Positions 39,778 through 48,349 of a stretch of DNA of 64,000 nt are shown piece by piece. A program made the position numbers and the translations under genes. The stretch is from Streptomyces sp. B93. Lineage in GTDB: Bacteria; Actinomycetota; Actinomycetes; Streptomycetales; Streptomycetaceae. The DNA lies in NCBI RefSeq assembly GCF_018070565.1, contig NZ_JAGPXL010000003.1:1-64000 (forward strand), written 5' to 3'. The notes beneath the pieces were generated by a model. That model made no database searches, was not told the origin of the DNA, and was given only the letters and a program-made list of their open reading frames with translations. Every line of letters starts with the position of its first letter. Position 1 is the stretch's first letter.

Positions 39778-40371
39778 CTAGTGGGCACGGTCCAGCAAAT
39801 AGCGGACGAGGGTGGTCAGCGCGGCGGCCGACGACTTCTCGTCGCGGGCGTCGCAGGTGACGACGGGGGTGTCGTCGAGCAGGTCCAGCGCCTCCCGCAG
39901 GGCCGCCTCGGTGCGGTCGGGTGACCCGTCGAAGTGGTTGACGGCGATGGCGTAGTCGAGGCCGTACTGCTCGATGAGGTCGATCACGGCGAAGGAGTCC
40001 GCCAGCCGCTCGGGATCGACCAGCACCAGCGCGCCGAGCGCGCCGCGTGCCATGTCCTCCCACATCTGCACGAACCGCAGCTGCCCGGGGGTGCCGAACA
40101 GGTACAGCACGACCCGGTCGCTGATGGTGAGGCGGCCGAAGTCCATGGCGACCGTGGTGGTGGTCTTGCCGTGCACGCCCTTGAGGTCGTCGACGGACTC
40201 GGCGGCCCGGGTCATCGTCTCCTCGGTGGACAGCGGCTCGATCTCGGAGATCGAGCCGATGAACGTGGTCTTGCCCACCGCGAAGTGCCCGACGACCAGG
40301 ATCTTCACCGCCGTCTGCTCGGCCCCGCCACGCACGTAGTCCCGCTCACCCAAACTTGGCGCGGAGCCCAT
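39778..40371 (-). CDS. Conservon GTPase (CvnD type)
   Basis: 197-residue Ras/MglA-like small GTPase: P-loop GHFAVGKTTFIG, switch T region with KTTTTVAMDFG, G3 FGTPGQ (DxxG replaced by GTPG as usual for this family), and NHFD at G4. The N-terminus MGSAPS...YVRGG is read through the DUF742 3' end (26-base overlap). In conservons it is regulated by the roadblock protein and kinase-like sensor, a bacterial analogue of G-protein-coupled signalling. Confidence 0.95.
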   Translation of the reverse strand: MGSAPSLGERDYVRGGAEQTAVKILVVGHFAVGKTTFIGSISEIEPLSTEETMTRAAESVDDLKGVHGKTTTTVAMDFGRLTISDRVVLYLFGTPGQLRFVQMWEDMARGALGALVLVDPERLADSFAVIDLIEQYGLDYAIAVNHFDGSPDRTEAALREALDLLDDTPVVTCDARDEKSSAAALTTLVRYLLDRAH

Positions 40372-40723
40372 TGAGCACCTCCTCCAGGATCTGCCGCTCG
40401 GCGAGCGCCGCCCGCGCCACCGGCGGGCGGGTGATGAGGTATCCGCCCTCCGCGAGCGAGGCGAGGAGGATCCTCACCACGCCCAGGGGAAGCCGGGTGT
40501 GCCCGGCGACCTCGGCGACCGAGAGGTAGCCGGCCGAGCAGATGTCCAGCAGGCTCTGCTCCTCGGGGGACAGCCTGGTCGGCCGCTGGGTGTTGTCCTC
40601 CGCGGCGGTGACCAGGGTGATGAGGGAGAGCTGTTCCTCCTGGGGCAGACCGCGCCCCTTGGTGATGACGTACGGACGCACTAATTCGACGCCCTCGGGC
40701 TCCCACTCCTGCTGCCCCGTCAT
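40346..40723 (-). CDS. Conservon DUF742 protein (CvnC type)
   Basis: 125-residue DUF742 protein with a winged-helix-like core (YLSVAEVAGHTRLPLGVVRI, LLASLAEGGYLITR) and the family ending LEEVLNGLRAKFG. Codon 14 is TTA (40682-40684), so full conservon output should need bldA tRNA. Its start overlaps the roadblock stop by 4 bases. Confidence 0.94.
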   Translation of the reverse strand: MTGQQEWEPEGVELVRPYVITKGRGLPQEEQLSLITLVTAAEDNTQRPTRLSPEEQSLLDICSAGYLSVAEVAGHTRLPLGVVRILLASLAEGGYLITRPPVARAALAERQILEEVLNGLRAKFG

Positions 40724-41118
40724 GACCGGGCGCCGAGGTTCTCGCGCGGCGGCGTGGTCAGCTCCTTGCCCAGCCGTCCCACCAACTGCTGCATCCGGAA
40801 GGTGATGTCGGCCATGTCGACGTCCGGCGTGGCGGAGACCCCGAGGTAGGCGCCCTCACCGGCGGAGATCAGGAAGACCCAGCCGCCGTCGAACTCGACC
40901 AGCGTCTGCCGCCACCGCTGGCCGGGGTCCTCACAGAAGAACCCCAGGGACCGGCTGAGCGACTGCACCCCGCTCATCGCGGCGGCGACGCGGTCGGCGT
41001 CGTCCTTGTCGAAGTCCTTCGTACGGGCCATCAGCAGACCGTCGGCGGATATCAGAACCGCGTGCAGGGCGCCGGGAATCTCCAGGGCGCTGTCGAGCAT
41101 CCACGACAGATCGTTCAC
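40720..41118 (-). CDS. Conservon roadblock/LC7 protein (CvnB type)
   Basis: 132 residues, a single roadblock/LC7 domain (LSWMLDSALEIPGALHAVLI, then GLLMARTKD and FLISAGEGAYLGVSA). Such MglB-like proteins act as GTPase-activating partners. It overlaps its neighbours by 4 bases on both sides. Confidence 0.95.
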   Translation of the reverse strand: MNDLSWMLDSALEIPGALHAVLISADGLLMARTKDFDKDDADRVAAAMSGVQSLSRSLGFFCEDPGQRWRQTLVEFDGGWVFLISAGEGAYLGVSATPDVDMADITFRMQQLVGRLGKELTTPPRENLGARS

Positions 41119-42278
41119 GAGATCTCATGTCCTTCGCTGCTTGCTTCACGTGTGCGGCTCGTCTGGTCCCCCGTGTCGCGCTGTGCCGCCCGCCCGGAGC
41201 GCGTGCCCCGCTGGAAAGCCCCCATGATCGCCGCGGTCTCGGCGCCGGAGCGGGCGGCCGAGCCGGAGTCCTCGGCGCTGGTGCCCGGCACGATGGCCAT
41301 CGGCCGCTTGCGGCGCCGCCGCGGCAGCCCGTCGGAGGTCGAGCCGGTGGTCAGCGCGGACTCGGGTCCCCCGCCGTGGGCGGCGGCCGGGTTCGGGACC
41401 GGTGCCTTCTTCTCGGGCATACCGGTGAGCAGATCGTGCGGCAGCAGGACGACGGCGCGTACACCTCCGTAGGGGGAGGTGGAGTCCACGGCCACCTCGA
41501 AGCCGAACCGTTCGGCGAGCACTCCGATGACCGCGAAGCCGAACTGCGGTGGGTTGCCCAGCTCCGAGACGCCGGAGGCGCGTTCGCTGGAGAGCAGCTT
41601 CTGGGCGCGCACCCGCTCCTCGTCGCTCATGCCGACACCGGCGTCGTCGACGACGATGACGATGCCCTTGGGCACCGGCCGGATGTTGATCTCGACGACG
41701 GTGTCCGGGCTGGAGTAGCTGGTGGCGTTGTCGAGCAGCTCCGCGAGGGCCAGGGCGACGGGTTCGACGGCCCGGCTGGTGATGCCGAAGTCGGCCTGCG
41801 AGAGGATCTCGACCCGGCGGAAGTGCCGGATCCGGCCCTGGGCGCTGCGGACCACGTCGTAGACCGAGGCCACGTCGCGCCGGCCGCCGAGCCAGCCGTC
41901 GCAGAGCACGGCGATGGACTGGGCACGCCGTCCGAACTGCGAGTTGGTGTGGTCGATCTCCAGCAGGTCCTCGAGCATGGCGGAGTCGCCGTACTTGGTC
42001 TGGAGCCGGGTCAGGACGAGCTGCTGTTCGGCGGCGAGACCCTGAAGCGTCCGCATCGCGGACTTCAGCACGGTCTTCGTCGCGTCCTCGGCCTGTTCCT
42101 GGGCCGCGCGGACCGACTTTGCGTAATCGTTCTCCAGCTCCGTGTAGTGAGCCTTGAGGCCCTGGATCTCCTGTCGCAGATTCCGTGCCGCCCTGCGCTG
42201 GCGGACAACGAGTGCGACGGCGACAACGATGACAGCGAGCAGTGCCAAAAGCACCGCTATCACTATGTATTCCGTCAT
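41115..42278 (-). CDS. Conservon sensor kinase-like ATPase (CvnA type)
   Basis: 387 residues: one N-terminal membrane helix (EYIVIAVLLALLAVIVVAVA), a coiled coil (about 30-75), a dimerisation helix region and a HATPase_c domain (ELLDNATSYSSPD, VDDAGVGMSDEE). The extracellular part is almost absent, so this is a minimal-sensor conservon. Pro/Arg-rich tail after 310. No classical phospho-acceptor histidine is obvious, as in other CvnA proteins. ATG 42278 is the first gene of the five-gene unit. Confidence 0.94.
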   Translation of the reverse strand: MTEYIVIAVLLALLAVIVVAVALVVRQRRAARNLRQEIQGLKAHYTELENDYAKSVRAAQEQAEDATKTVLKSAMRTLQGLAAEQQLVLTRLQTKYGDSAMLEDLLEIDHTNSQFGRRAQSIAVLCDGWLGGRRDVASVYDVVRSAQGRIRHFRRVEILSQADFGITSRAVEPVALALAELLDNATSYSSPDTVVEINIRPVPKGIVIVVDDAGVGMSDEERVRAQKLLSSERASGVSELGNPPQFGFAVIGVLAERFGFEVAVDSTSPYGGVRAVVLLPHDLLTGMPEKKAPVPNPAAAHGGGPESALTTGSTSDGLPRRRRKRPMAIVPGTSAEDSGSAARSGAETAAIMGAFQRGTRSGRAAQRDTGDQTSRTREASSEGHEIS

Positions 42279-42684
42279 AAGACTCTCTTCAGGCGACTGA
42301 CGGCCCGCTTGCCGAGTTCCTGTCATGTGCGAACGGGCCGGCGGACCGCCCGCACCGGGGTTGCCGCCCGGGCTGTCCCTGAAGTCGGAAGATGCCGTCG
42401 TTGCACCCGTCCGCCCGCTCCGCAAACGCGGTGATCGTATCACCGGACAAACACATGAATGGACGTCAACAACAGTGCCTCCGGCGGTCCTTGAACCGAT
42501 GAACGGACCGGACGGAACGCCCGCCTCCGGCCACACCGGAACCCCACTGACCGAAGTCCGCCTTCCAGTTGTGAAAAGTCCCGGAACTACCGATTCACCC
42601 GGAACTTTCACCCTGTCCCGAGACGTCTTCCGGACAGTGGCGCCGAGTCCGCGCCACGTTCACGGGGAGAACCGGGGGATTCGT
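42279..42684. other. 406-base divergent region between the conservon and haloperoxidase genes
   Basis: No gene is supported. It holds a 7-3-7 inverted repeat (42429-42445) and otherwise moderate-GC sequence in the 150 bases before the haloperoxidase. Both divergent promoters must lie here; I could not assign boxes reliably. Confidence 0.6.
42429..42445. promoter_or_regulatory. 7-3-7 palindrome in the conservon/haloperoxidase region
   Basis: CGGTGAT-CGT-ATCACCG, perfect, 151 bases from the kinase start and 240 from the haloperoxidase start. Candidate shared operator. Confidence 0.4.
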
Positions 42685-44190
42685 ATGAGTGACCGCCGAT
42701 TTGCCGCACGGGAGCTACGCGTCCGGGCGGCCGAAGCGGAATTCCAGCGCCACTTACCGGTACAGGCGGCGAACGGGGAGGAGTCCGACTACGCGCCGCT
42801 GCCGTTCATCGCCAGCTACTCCAAGGGACTGCCGCACAACGCCCAGGGCGAGGTGGACCCGGCGGCCTACAACCTGCTGCGCCGCGCCCTGCACACGGGC
42901 CGGGCCGAGGACTTCGAGCGGATCCCGCTGGGCGGACCGCGCAAACTGGTCAACCCGCAGGCCGGGCTCGCCTTCGACACCCAGGGCCCGGACCCGCAGG
43001 CGCTGACCGTGCCGCCCGCCCCGCGCATCGACAGCGCCCGGGGCTCGGCCGAGGCCGTCGAGCTGTACTGGATGGCCCTCTGCCGCGACGTGCCCTTCAC
43101 CGACTTCGCCGTCAGCCAGGACATCGCCGACGCGGCGGCCGAGCTGACCACCATGCCCGCGCTCGGCGGACCCACCCTCGGCGGTGAGGTCACCCCGGGC
43201 ACGGTCTTCCGCGGGAGCACCCCGGGCGACCTCGCCGGTCCGTACGTCTCCCAGTTCCTGCTGAAGGACATCCCGTACGGCACCCTGCTGATCCAGCAGC
43301 GCCAGGACACCCTGGTCCGCCCGGTCGACCACCTCACCACCTGGGACGACTGGCTGGAGGTGCAGAACGGCGACACCACCGTCCCCGACCGGCGCGACCC
43401 CACCACCCGGCGGTACCTCCAGACGCCGCGCGACCTCGCCCACTACGTCCACTTCGACGCGCTGTACGAGGCCTACCTCAACGCCGCGCTGATCCTGCTC
43501 GGCCTGGACGCCCCGGTGGACGCGGGCAACCCCTACCGCTACTCCCACAACCAGGAGGGCTTCGGCACCTACGGCGGACCGCACGTGCTGTCCCTGGTGA
43601 CCGAGGTGGCCACCCGCGCGCTCAAGGCCGTCTGGTTCCAGAAGTGGTACGTCCACCGGCGGCTGCGCCCGGAGGAGTTCGGCGGCCGGGTCCACCAGCA
43701 CCTCAGCAACGCCCGCGACTACCCGATCGACTCCGGCGTCCTCGGCTCCACCGCCGTCGACCGGGTCGTCAAGAAGTACGGCACCTATCTGCTGCCGCAG
43801 GCCTTCCCCGAGGGCAGCCCCACCCACCCGGCCTACGGCGCCGGGCACGCCACCGTGGCGGGCGCCTGTGTGACGGTGCTCAAGGCCTGGTTCGAGGAGG
43901 GCCATGTGCTGGCCGACCCGGTCGTGCCCACCAAGGACGGCAAGGGGCTGAAGGCGTACACCGGCCCGGACGCCGGACGGCTGACGGTCGGCGGCGAACT
44001 CAACAAGACCGCCGCCAACATCGCCATCGGCCGCAACATGGGCGGAGTGCACTGGCGCTCCGACTACAGCGCCTCGGTCCGGCTCGGCGAGGAGATCGCG
44101 ATCGGTCTGCTGCGGGAGGCGAAGGAGACGACCCTGGAGGACGCCTGCTTCAGCCTCACCCGCTTCGACAGCACCACGATCACGGTCTGA
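42685..44190 (+). CDS. Vanadium-dependent haloperoxidase
   Basis: 501-residue PAP2-fold haloperoxidase. Vanadate site: KWYVHRRLRPEEFGGR supplies the Lys and first Arg, PTHPAYGAGHATVAG the Gly-His with the acid-base histidine, and NMGGVHWRSDYSAS the second half with the vanadate-binding His. The position before Gly-His is Ala where fungal chloroperoxidases have Ser. It would oxidise halide with peroxide; many Streptomyces relatives are of unproven activity. No signal peptide. ATG 42685 has GGGGGA at 6 bases. Codon 24 is TTA (42754-42756), implying bldA control. Confidence 0.92.
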   Translation: MSDRRFAARELRVRAAEAEFQRHLPVQAANGEESDYAPLPFIASYSKGLPHNAQGEVDPAAYNLLRRALHTGRAEDFERIPLGGPRKLVNPQAGLAFDTQGPDPQALTVPPAPRIDSARGSAEAVELYWMALCRDVPFTDFAVSQDIADAAAELTTMPALGGPTLGGEVTPGTVFRGSTPGDLAGPYVSQFLLKDIPYGTLLIQQRQDTLVRPVDHLTTWDDWLEVQNGDTTVPDRRDPTTRRYLQTPRDLAHYVHFDALYEAYLNAALILLGLDAPVDAGNPYRYSHNQEGFGTYGGPHVLSLVTEVATRALKAVWFQKWYVHRRLRPEEFGGRVHQHLSNARDYPIDSGVLGSTAVDRVVKKYGTYLLPQAFPEGSPTHPAYGAGHATVAGACVTVLKAWFEEGHVLADPVVPTKDGKGLKAYTGPDAGRLTVGGELNKTAANIAIGRNMGGVHWRSDYSASVRLGEEIAIGLLREAKETTLEDACFSLTRFDSTTITV

Positions 44191-44217
44191 CCCACCGGGT
44201 CGGCCACCGGGCGCACG

Positions 44218-44247
44218 GCGGCCCCGGCGGTTCTCCGCCGGGGCCGC
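44218..44247. terminator. Bidirectional terminator after the haloperoxidase
   Basis: Perfect 13-bp stem GCGGCCCCGGCGG/CCGCCGGGGCCGC, loop TTCT, between convergent genes. Confidence 0.85.
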
Positions 44248-44250
44248 GTG

Positions 44251-44712
44251 TCAGCGGCCCTCGTCCATCAGTCCGGCGGCGAGTGTCGCTCCCAGCTCCC
44301 AGCAGGCCTCCACATCGTCCTTGCGCGGCTCGCCGGTGACGGTCACGGCCTCCGCCGCACGCCGCCAGCCGAGGCCCGTGGTGATCGACTCGATGGCGCG
44401 GACGGCGCCCGTGACGTCGTTCCCGCCGTGCACGTAGTAGCCGAACGGCCTGCCGCGCGTGCTGTCCAGACACGGGTAGTACACCTGGTCGAAGAAGTGC
44501 TTGAGGGCGCCGGAGACATAGCCCAGGTTCGCCGGGGTGCCCAGCAGGTACCCGTCGGCGTCGAGCACATCGGACGCCGTGGCGGCCAGCGCGGCCCGCC
44601 GTACGACCCGCACCCCCTCGATGTCCGGGTCCGTCGCCCCCGAGACGACGGCTTCGAAGAGCGTCTGGCAGTTCGGGGAGGGCGTGTGATGCACGATCAG
44701 CAAGGTGGCCAC
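44251..44712 (-). CDS. Flavodoxin-like NADPH-dependent FMN reductase
   Basis: 153 residues, flavodoxin fold. FMN phosphate loop HTPSPNCQTL, then LGTPANLGYVSGALKHFFDQ contacting the isoalloxazine, and YYVHGGND. It probably reduces quinones or flavin-linked substrates. GTG 44712 is chosen by where homology begins; GTG 44721 is possible and the ribosome site is weak. Confidence 0.85.
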   Translation of the reverse strand: MATLLIVHHTPSPNCQTLFEAVVSGATDPDIEGVRVVRRAALAATASDVLDADGYLLGTPANLGYVSGALKHFFDQVYYPCLDSTRGRPFGYYVHGGNDVTGAVRAIESITTGLGWRRAAEAVTVTGEPRKDDVEACWELGATLAAGLMDEGR

Positions 44713-44865
44713 GCAACGCACCCTGCCGTCCCGCCGCCACCGGCCGCAAGCCGCCCACGCCGTGACAGAGCTGTGGCACGGCGGGAGCACAACGAAACCC
44801 CGCCATCACGGGTCGTAGGACATACAAGACCCAGAAACCCGCACGAACGTCACAGGGGGCTCATC

Positions 44866-45468
44866 ATGAACATCCGCACCAGAGGTGCCCGGCTCGCCGT
44901 CACCGCGGTCGCCGCCGGGGCCGCCGTCGTCGTGGCCACCGCACCGGCCACCGCCTCCGCTCCCCGCTTCCTGAAGCCGGGCGAGCTGCCGCCGCACCCC
45001 ACCTCGCCCTGGTACGCCGGTCCGGTCACCGCCGGACAGCCGGACCCGCTGCCGATCTGCGTGGGCGAGGCCCTGCCGTCCGTCTCCGTGCACCGCGCCT
45101 ACTGGACCGAGCTGGACACCAACGCCCTCCAGGTCACCGTGGTCGAGCGGGACGCCCGGCGCGCCAAGGAGTTCGCGGCGCTGCTGCGCAAGGACCTCGC
45201 GAGCTGCGCGAGGAAGCTGATGCGGCAGTACCCCGAGCTGACGGCGGAGAAGAAGTACTACGGACGGCTGAAGGCCGAGGAGGGCGCCCATGTCTACGGC
45301 ATCCACACCGAGACCTCCTGGGGCGCCTCCGACATCGCCCTGTTCTCGGTCGGCCGGGACGGCAGGACGGTGACCGTCGTCAAGTGGTCGCAGATGGGCG
45401 CCTTCCGGGACGCCCCGGTCGCCGACTTCAAGGCCACCACGGTCAGGGCCGTCAACAAGCTGTACTGA
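44866..45468 (+). CDS. Secreted protein of unknown function
   Basis: 200 residues: a Sec signal peptide (RLAVTAVAAGAAVVVATAPATASA, cleavage near ASA-PRF) and an exported domain with two cysteines (ICVGE, LASCARKL) likely in a disulfide. The layout resembles sensor-like extracellular domains of actinobacterial lipoproteins, without a lipobox. No enzyme motif. AGGGGG precedes the ATG at 7 bases. Confidence 0.75.
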   Translation: MNIRTRGARLAVTAVAAGAAVVVATAPATASAPRFLKPGELPPHPTSPWYAGPVTAGQPDPLPICVGEALPSVSVHRAYWTELDTNALQVTVVERDARRAKEFAALLRKDLASCARKLMRQYPELTAEKKYYGRLKAEEGAHVYGIHTETSWGASDIALFSVGRDGRTVTVVKWSQMGAFRDAPVADFKATTVRAVNKLY

Positions 45469-45609
45469 ACCGGGGGCGCCCGTCGTCATACCTGCGCCTC
45501 ACCCAGGTGGCGCCGCCTCCGAGGGGGCCCTAGTAATGGGCAGGGTAAGCACCAGTGCCGCCTTCGGGAGGGGCAGGGGGCGGCCGTACCACTCCCCCTG
45601 GAGCGCAGC

Positions 45610-46773
45610 ATGACGACGCCCTCTTCACCCCGCCCTGCCGACCCGGCCGTCCTGGCGCCCGCCGAGACGGGCCCCGTCGAGCCGGTGCCCACGGAGCCGG
45701 TGCCCACCACGGAACCGGTCCCGGCCGCCGAGCCGCCGCCCCGTCCCGCCCAGGCGCCCACCGTGGGCGAGGCCCCGGCGGTTCCGGCGAGGCCGGTGGC
45801 GCCGCCGACGCTGGACCCGCCGCCCGAGGAGGAGGCGGACGTCCAGGCCGACGCGATCGGCGAGTTGGTGCACGCGGCCGTCAGCGACCGCCCGCTGGAG
45901 GAGGTCGTACGGCTGGTCACCCTGCTGGAGGAGTCGCCCGAGTACGGGCGGTCCGTCGTCGACGTGCTGCGGGCCGTCGCGGTGGACCGTCCCGTGGACG
46001 ACGTGGCCCGCCTCATCACCGAACTCACCCGCCCGCCCCGCGACCCCGGCAGCGCGGACGTCGCGATCCGTACGGCGATCGAGAACCGCACGGTCGAGGA
46101 GGTGTCGCGGCTGATGGAGCTGCTGCACCGGACGCCCGTGCAGCCGCACTGCGGACAGGAGGCCGTCCGCGCGGCCGCCACCGGCCGCCCCGTCGAGGAA
46201 CTCGTGCAGCTGATAGGACGCCTGGCGCAGGAGCGGCACGGCGTCACCCCCACACTGGAGGCCGGCCCCGGGTTCCCGGCCGCCGTTCCCGATGAGGCGC
46301 CCCCGGTCACCGCGGGGCTCCGTCCGGTGGAGGTGCGGCGCGAGCGCCACGCCGAACGGTCCGGGCGGCCGGCCTTCTGGCCGAGCTGGCTCGCCGCCGC
46401 GGCGCTGGTGGTGTGCGGTGCGGCGCACTTCCCGCTGCACCGGGACGGAGTGCCCCTGCGGGTCTACGCGGCGACGCTGGCGATGGCGGGACTCTGTGTG
46501 GTCCTGGCCGTCGTGGTGGCCTGCCGCGCCACCGCTCCGGTGCTGCTCGCGGGCGTCCTGGTGCCCGCCGTGCCCGCGGCGGCGGTGATCTTCGAGGACT
46601 GGCTCCGGGCACCCCAGCTCTCCCAGGCCCTGGGCATCATGGTCGCCCCGCCCTGGAGCGCGGGCCTGACCGCCGTATGCGCCTCACTGGCCTCGCTGGC
46701 CGCCCTGCTCCTGCTGCTGATGGTGCAGCTGGCCGAGCGCCATCCGGCGGTGGCACGGCGCGGCACGCCCTGA
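45610..46773 (+). CDS. Membrane protein with four 33-residue helical repeats
   Basis: 387 residues in three parts: a Pro/Glu/Ala-rich disordered head (1-75), four 33-residue repeats (82-114, 115-147, 148-180, 181-210) sharing an A-x-x-x-R-P-x-E-E-V-x-x-L-I pattern, and four membrane helices (about 250-380). The repeats should form a compact helical solenoid on the cytoplasmic side. No known family or enzyme motif recognised; it looks like a Streptomyces-specific scaffold. GGAG at 7 bases from the ATG. Confidence 0.82.
   Translation: MTTPSSPRPADPAVLAPAETGPVEPVPTEPVPTTEPVPAAEPPPRPAQAPTVGEAPAVPARPVAPPTLDPPPEEEADVQADAIGELVHAAVSDRPLEEVVRLVTLLEESPEYGRSVVDVLRAVAVDRPVDDVARLITELTRPPRDPGSADVAIRTAIENRTVEEVSRLMELLHRTPVQPHCGQEAVRAAATGRPVEELVQLIGRLAQERHGVTPTLEAGPGFPAAVPDEAPPVTAGLRPVEVRRERHAERSGRPAFWPSWLAAAALVVCGAAHFPLHRDGVPLRVYAATLAMAGLCVVLAVVVACRATAPVLLAGVLVPAVPAAAVIFEDWLRAPQLSQALGIMVAPPWSAGLTAVCASLASLAALLLLLMVQLAERHPAVARRGTP
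45853..46239 (+). repeat. Coding repeat: four units of about 99 bp
   Basis: In-frame degenerate repeats encoding RPLEEVVRLVTLL, RPVDDVARLITEL, RTVEEVSRLMELL and RPVEELVQLIGRL at a constant 33-residue period. Protein-level conservation with DNA divergence indicates an old duplication under selection. Confidence 0.8.
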
Positions 46774-46848
46774 GCACCGGGCCATAAGCGGGTCGCCGAC
46801 TGCCCATAAGATCGCCTTATGAGTCCATAGATCGAACCCGCGTACCGA

Positions 46849-46872
46849 CTTAGGCTTGCCTTAGCTTAGGCT
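46849..46872 (+). promoter_or_regulatory. Iron-box-like half-site cluster upstream of the ferredoxin reductase
   Basis: CTTAGGCTTGCCTTAGCTTAGGCT: TTAGGC-TT-GCCTTA plus a second TTAGGC. It resembles a degenerate DmdR/IdeR box (TTAGGTTAGGCTAACCTAA) but is not a full palindrome. It ends 42 bases before the ATG. Confidence 0.4.
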
Positions 46873-46914
46873 TCCCGTTCGAGTCGTCTGTCATCGCTCG
46901 AAGGGAACCTGATC

Positions 46915-48279
46915 ATGCCCCGCCCCCTGCGGGTAGCCATCGTCGGAGCCGGCCCCGCCGGGATCTACGCCGCCGACGCCCTGCTCAAGTCCGAGGTGGC
47001 CGCCGACCCCGGTGTGTCCATCGACCTCTTCGAGCGGATGCCGGCGCCGTTCGGCCTCATCCGTTACGGCGTCGCACCCGACCACCCCCGGATCAAGGGC
47101 ATCATCACCGCCCTGCACCAGGTCCTCGACAAGCCGCAGATCCGCCTCTTCGGCAACGTCGACTACCCGACCGACATCAGCCTGGACGACCTGCGCTCGT
47201 TCTACGACGCCGTGATCTTCTCCACCGGCGCGACGGCCGACCGCCACCTGCCGATCCCGGGCATCGACCTCGACGGCTCCTACGGCGCCGCCGACTTCGT
47301 CTCCTGGTACGACGGCCACCCGGACGTCCCGCGCACCTGGCCGCTGGAGGCGGAGAAGGTCGCCGTGCTGGGCGTCGGCAACGTCGCCCTGGACGTCGCC
47401 CGCATCCTCGCCAAGACCGCCGACGAGCTGCTGCCGACCGAGATCCCGCCGAACGTCCACGAGGGCCTGAAAGCCAACAAGGCCCTCGAGGTGCACGTCT
47501 TCGGCCGCCGTGGCCCGGCGCAGGCCAAGTTCAGCCCGATGGAGCTGCGGGAGCTGGACCACTCCCCCAACATCGAGGTCATCGTCGACCCCGAGGACAT
47601 CGACTACGACGCGGGCTCGATCCAGACCCGGCGCGGCAACAAGCAGGCCGACATGGTCGCCAAGACCCTGGAGAACTGGGCGATCCGCGATGCCGGCGAC
47701 CGTCCGCACAAGCTCTACCTGCACTTCTTCGAGTCGCCCAGCGAGATCCTCGGCGAGGACGGCAAGGTCGTCGGGCTGCGCACCGAGCGCACCGAGCTGG
47801 ACGGCACCGGCAACGTCAAGGGCACCGGCGAGTTCAAGGACTGGGACGTCACCGCCGTCTACCGCGCGGTCGGCTACCTCTCCGACAAGCTGCCCAAGCT
47901 GCCCTGGGACATCGACTCGGGCACGGTTCCCGACGAGGGCGGCCGGGTCATCGAGGAGAGCGGCGCGCACCTGACGTCGGTGTACGTCACCGGCTGGATC
48001 CGGCGCGGCCCGGTCGGTCTGATCGGTCACACCAAGGGCGACGCCAACGAGACCGTGTCCAACCTCCTGGACGACTTCGCCCACGGACGGCTGCACGAGC
48101 CGTCGGCGCCCGCGCCCGAGGCGGTCGACGCCTTCCTCGCCGAGCGCGAGGTCCGCTTCACCACCTGGGAGGGCTGGTACAAGCTGGACGCCGCGGAGAA
48201 GGCGCTCGGCGAGCCGCAGGGCCGTGAGCGCGTGAAGATCGTGGAGCGCGAGGACATGCTCCGGGAGAGCGGGGCGTAG
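46915..48279 (+). CDS. Ferredoxin-NADP+ reductase (FprA/adrenodoxin reductase type)
   Basis: 454 residues. FAD site GAGPAGIYAAD, the family signature PFGLIRYGVAPDHPRIKG, NADP site GVGNVALDVARIL, and GWIRRGPVGLIGHTK near the C-terminus. It passes electrons between NADPH and ferredoxin, often for P450s such as the one in the nearby conservon, though no ferredoxin gene is in view. An iron-box-like cluster upstream suggests iron-dependent expression. Confidence 0.95.
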   Translation: MPRPLRVAIVGAGPAGIYAADALLKSEVAADPGVSIDLFERMPAPFGLIRYGVAPDHPRIKGIITALHQVLDKPQIRLFGNVDYPTDISLDDLRSFYDAVIFSTGATADRHLPIPGIDLDGSYGAADFVSWYDGHPDVPRTWPLEAEKVAVLGVGNVALDVARILAKTADELLPTEIPPNVHEGLKANKALEVHVFGRRGPAQAKFSPMELRELDHSPNIEVIVDPEDIDYDAGSIQTRRGNKQADMVAKTLENWAIRDAGDRPHKLYLHFFESPSEILGEDGKVVGLRTERTELDGTGNVKGTGEFKDWDVTAVYRAVGYLSDKLPKLPWDIDSGTVPDEGGRVIEESGAHLTSVYVTGWIRRGPVGLIGHTKGDANETVSNLLDDFAHGRLHEPSAPAPEAVDAFLAEREVRFTTWEGWYKLDAAEKALGEPQGRERVKIVEREDMLRESGA

Positions 48280-48290
48280 CAGCCAGGGAG

Positions 48291-48336
48291 AAGCGTCCGG
48301 TGCGGACCCCCGGCGAGGGGGCCGCACCGGACGCTT
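48291..48336. terminator. Bidirectional terminator after the ferredoxin reductase
   Basis: Perfect 15-bp stem AAGCGTCCGGTGCGG/CCGCACCGGACGCTT followed by T, with an inner CCCCC/GGGGG stem, between convergent genes. Confidence 0.9.
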
Positions 48337-48349
48337 TCCGGTGCCGCGG

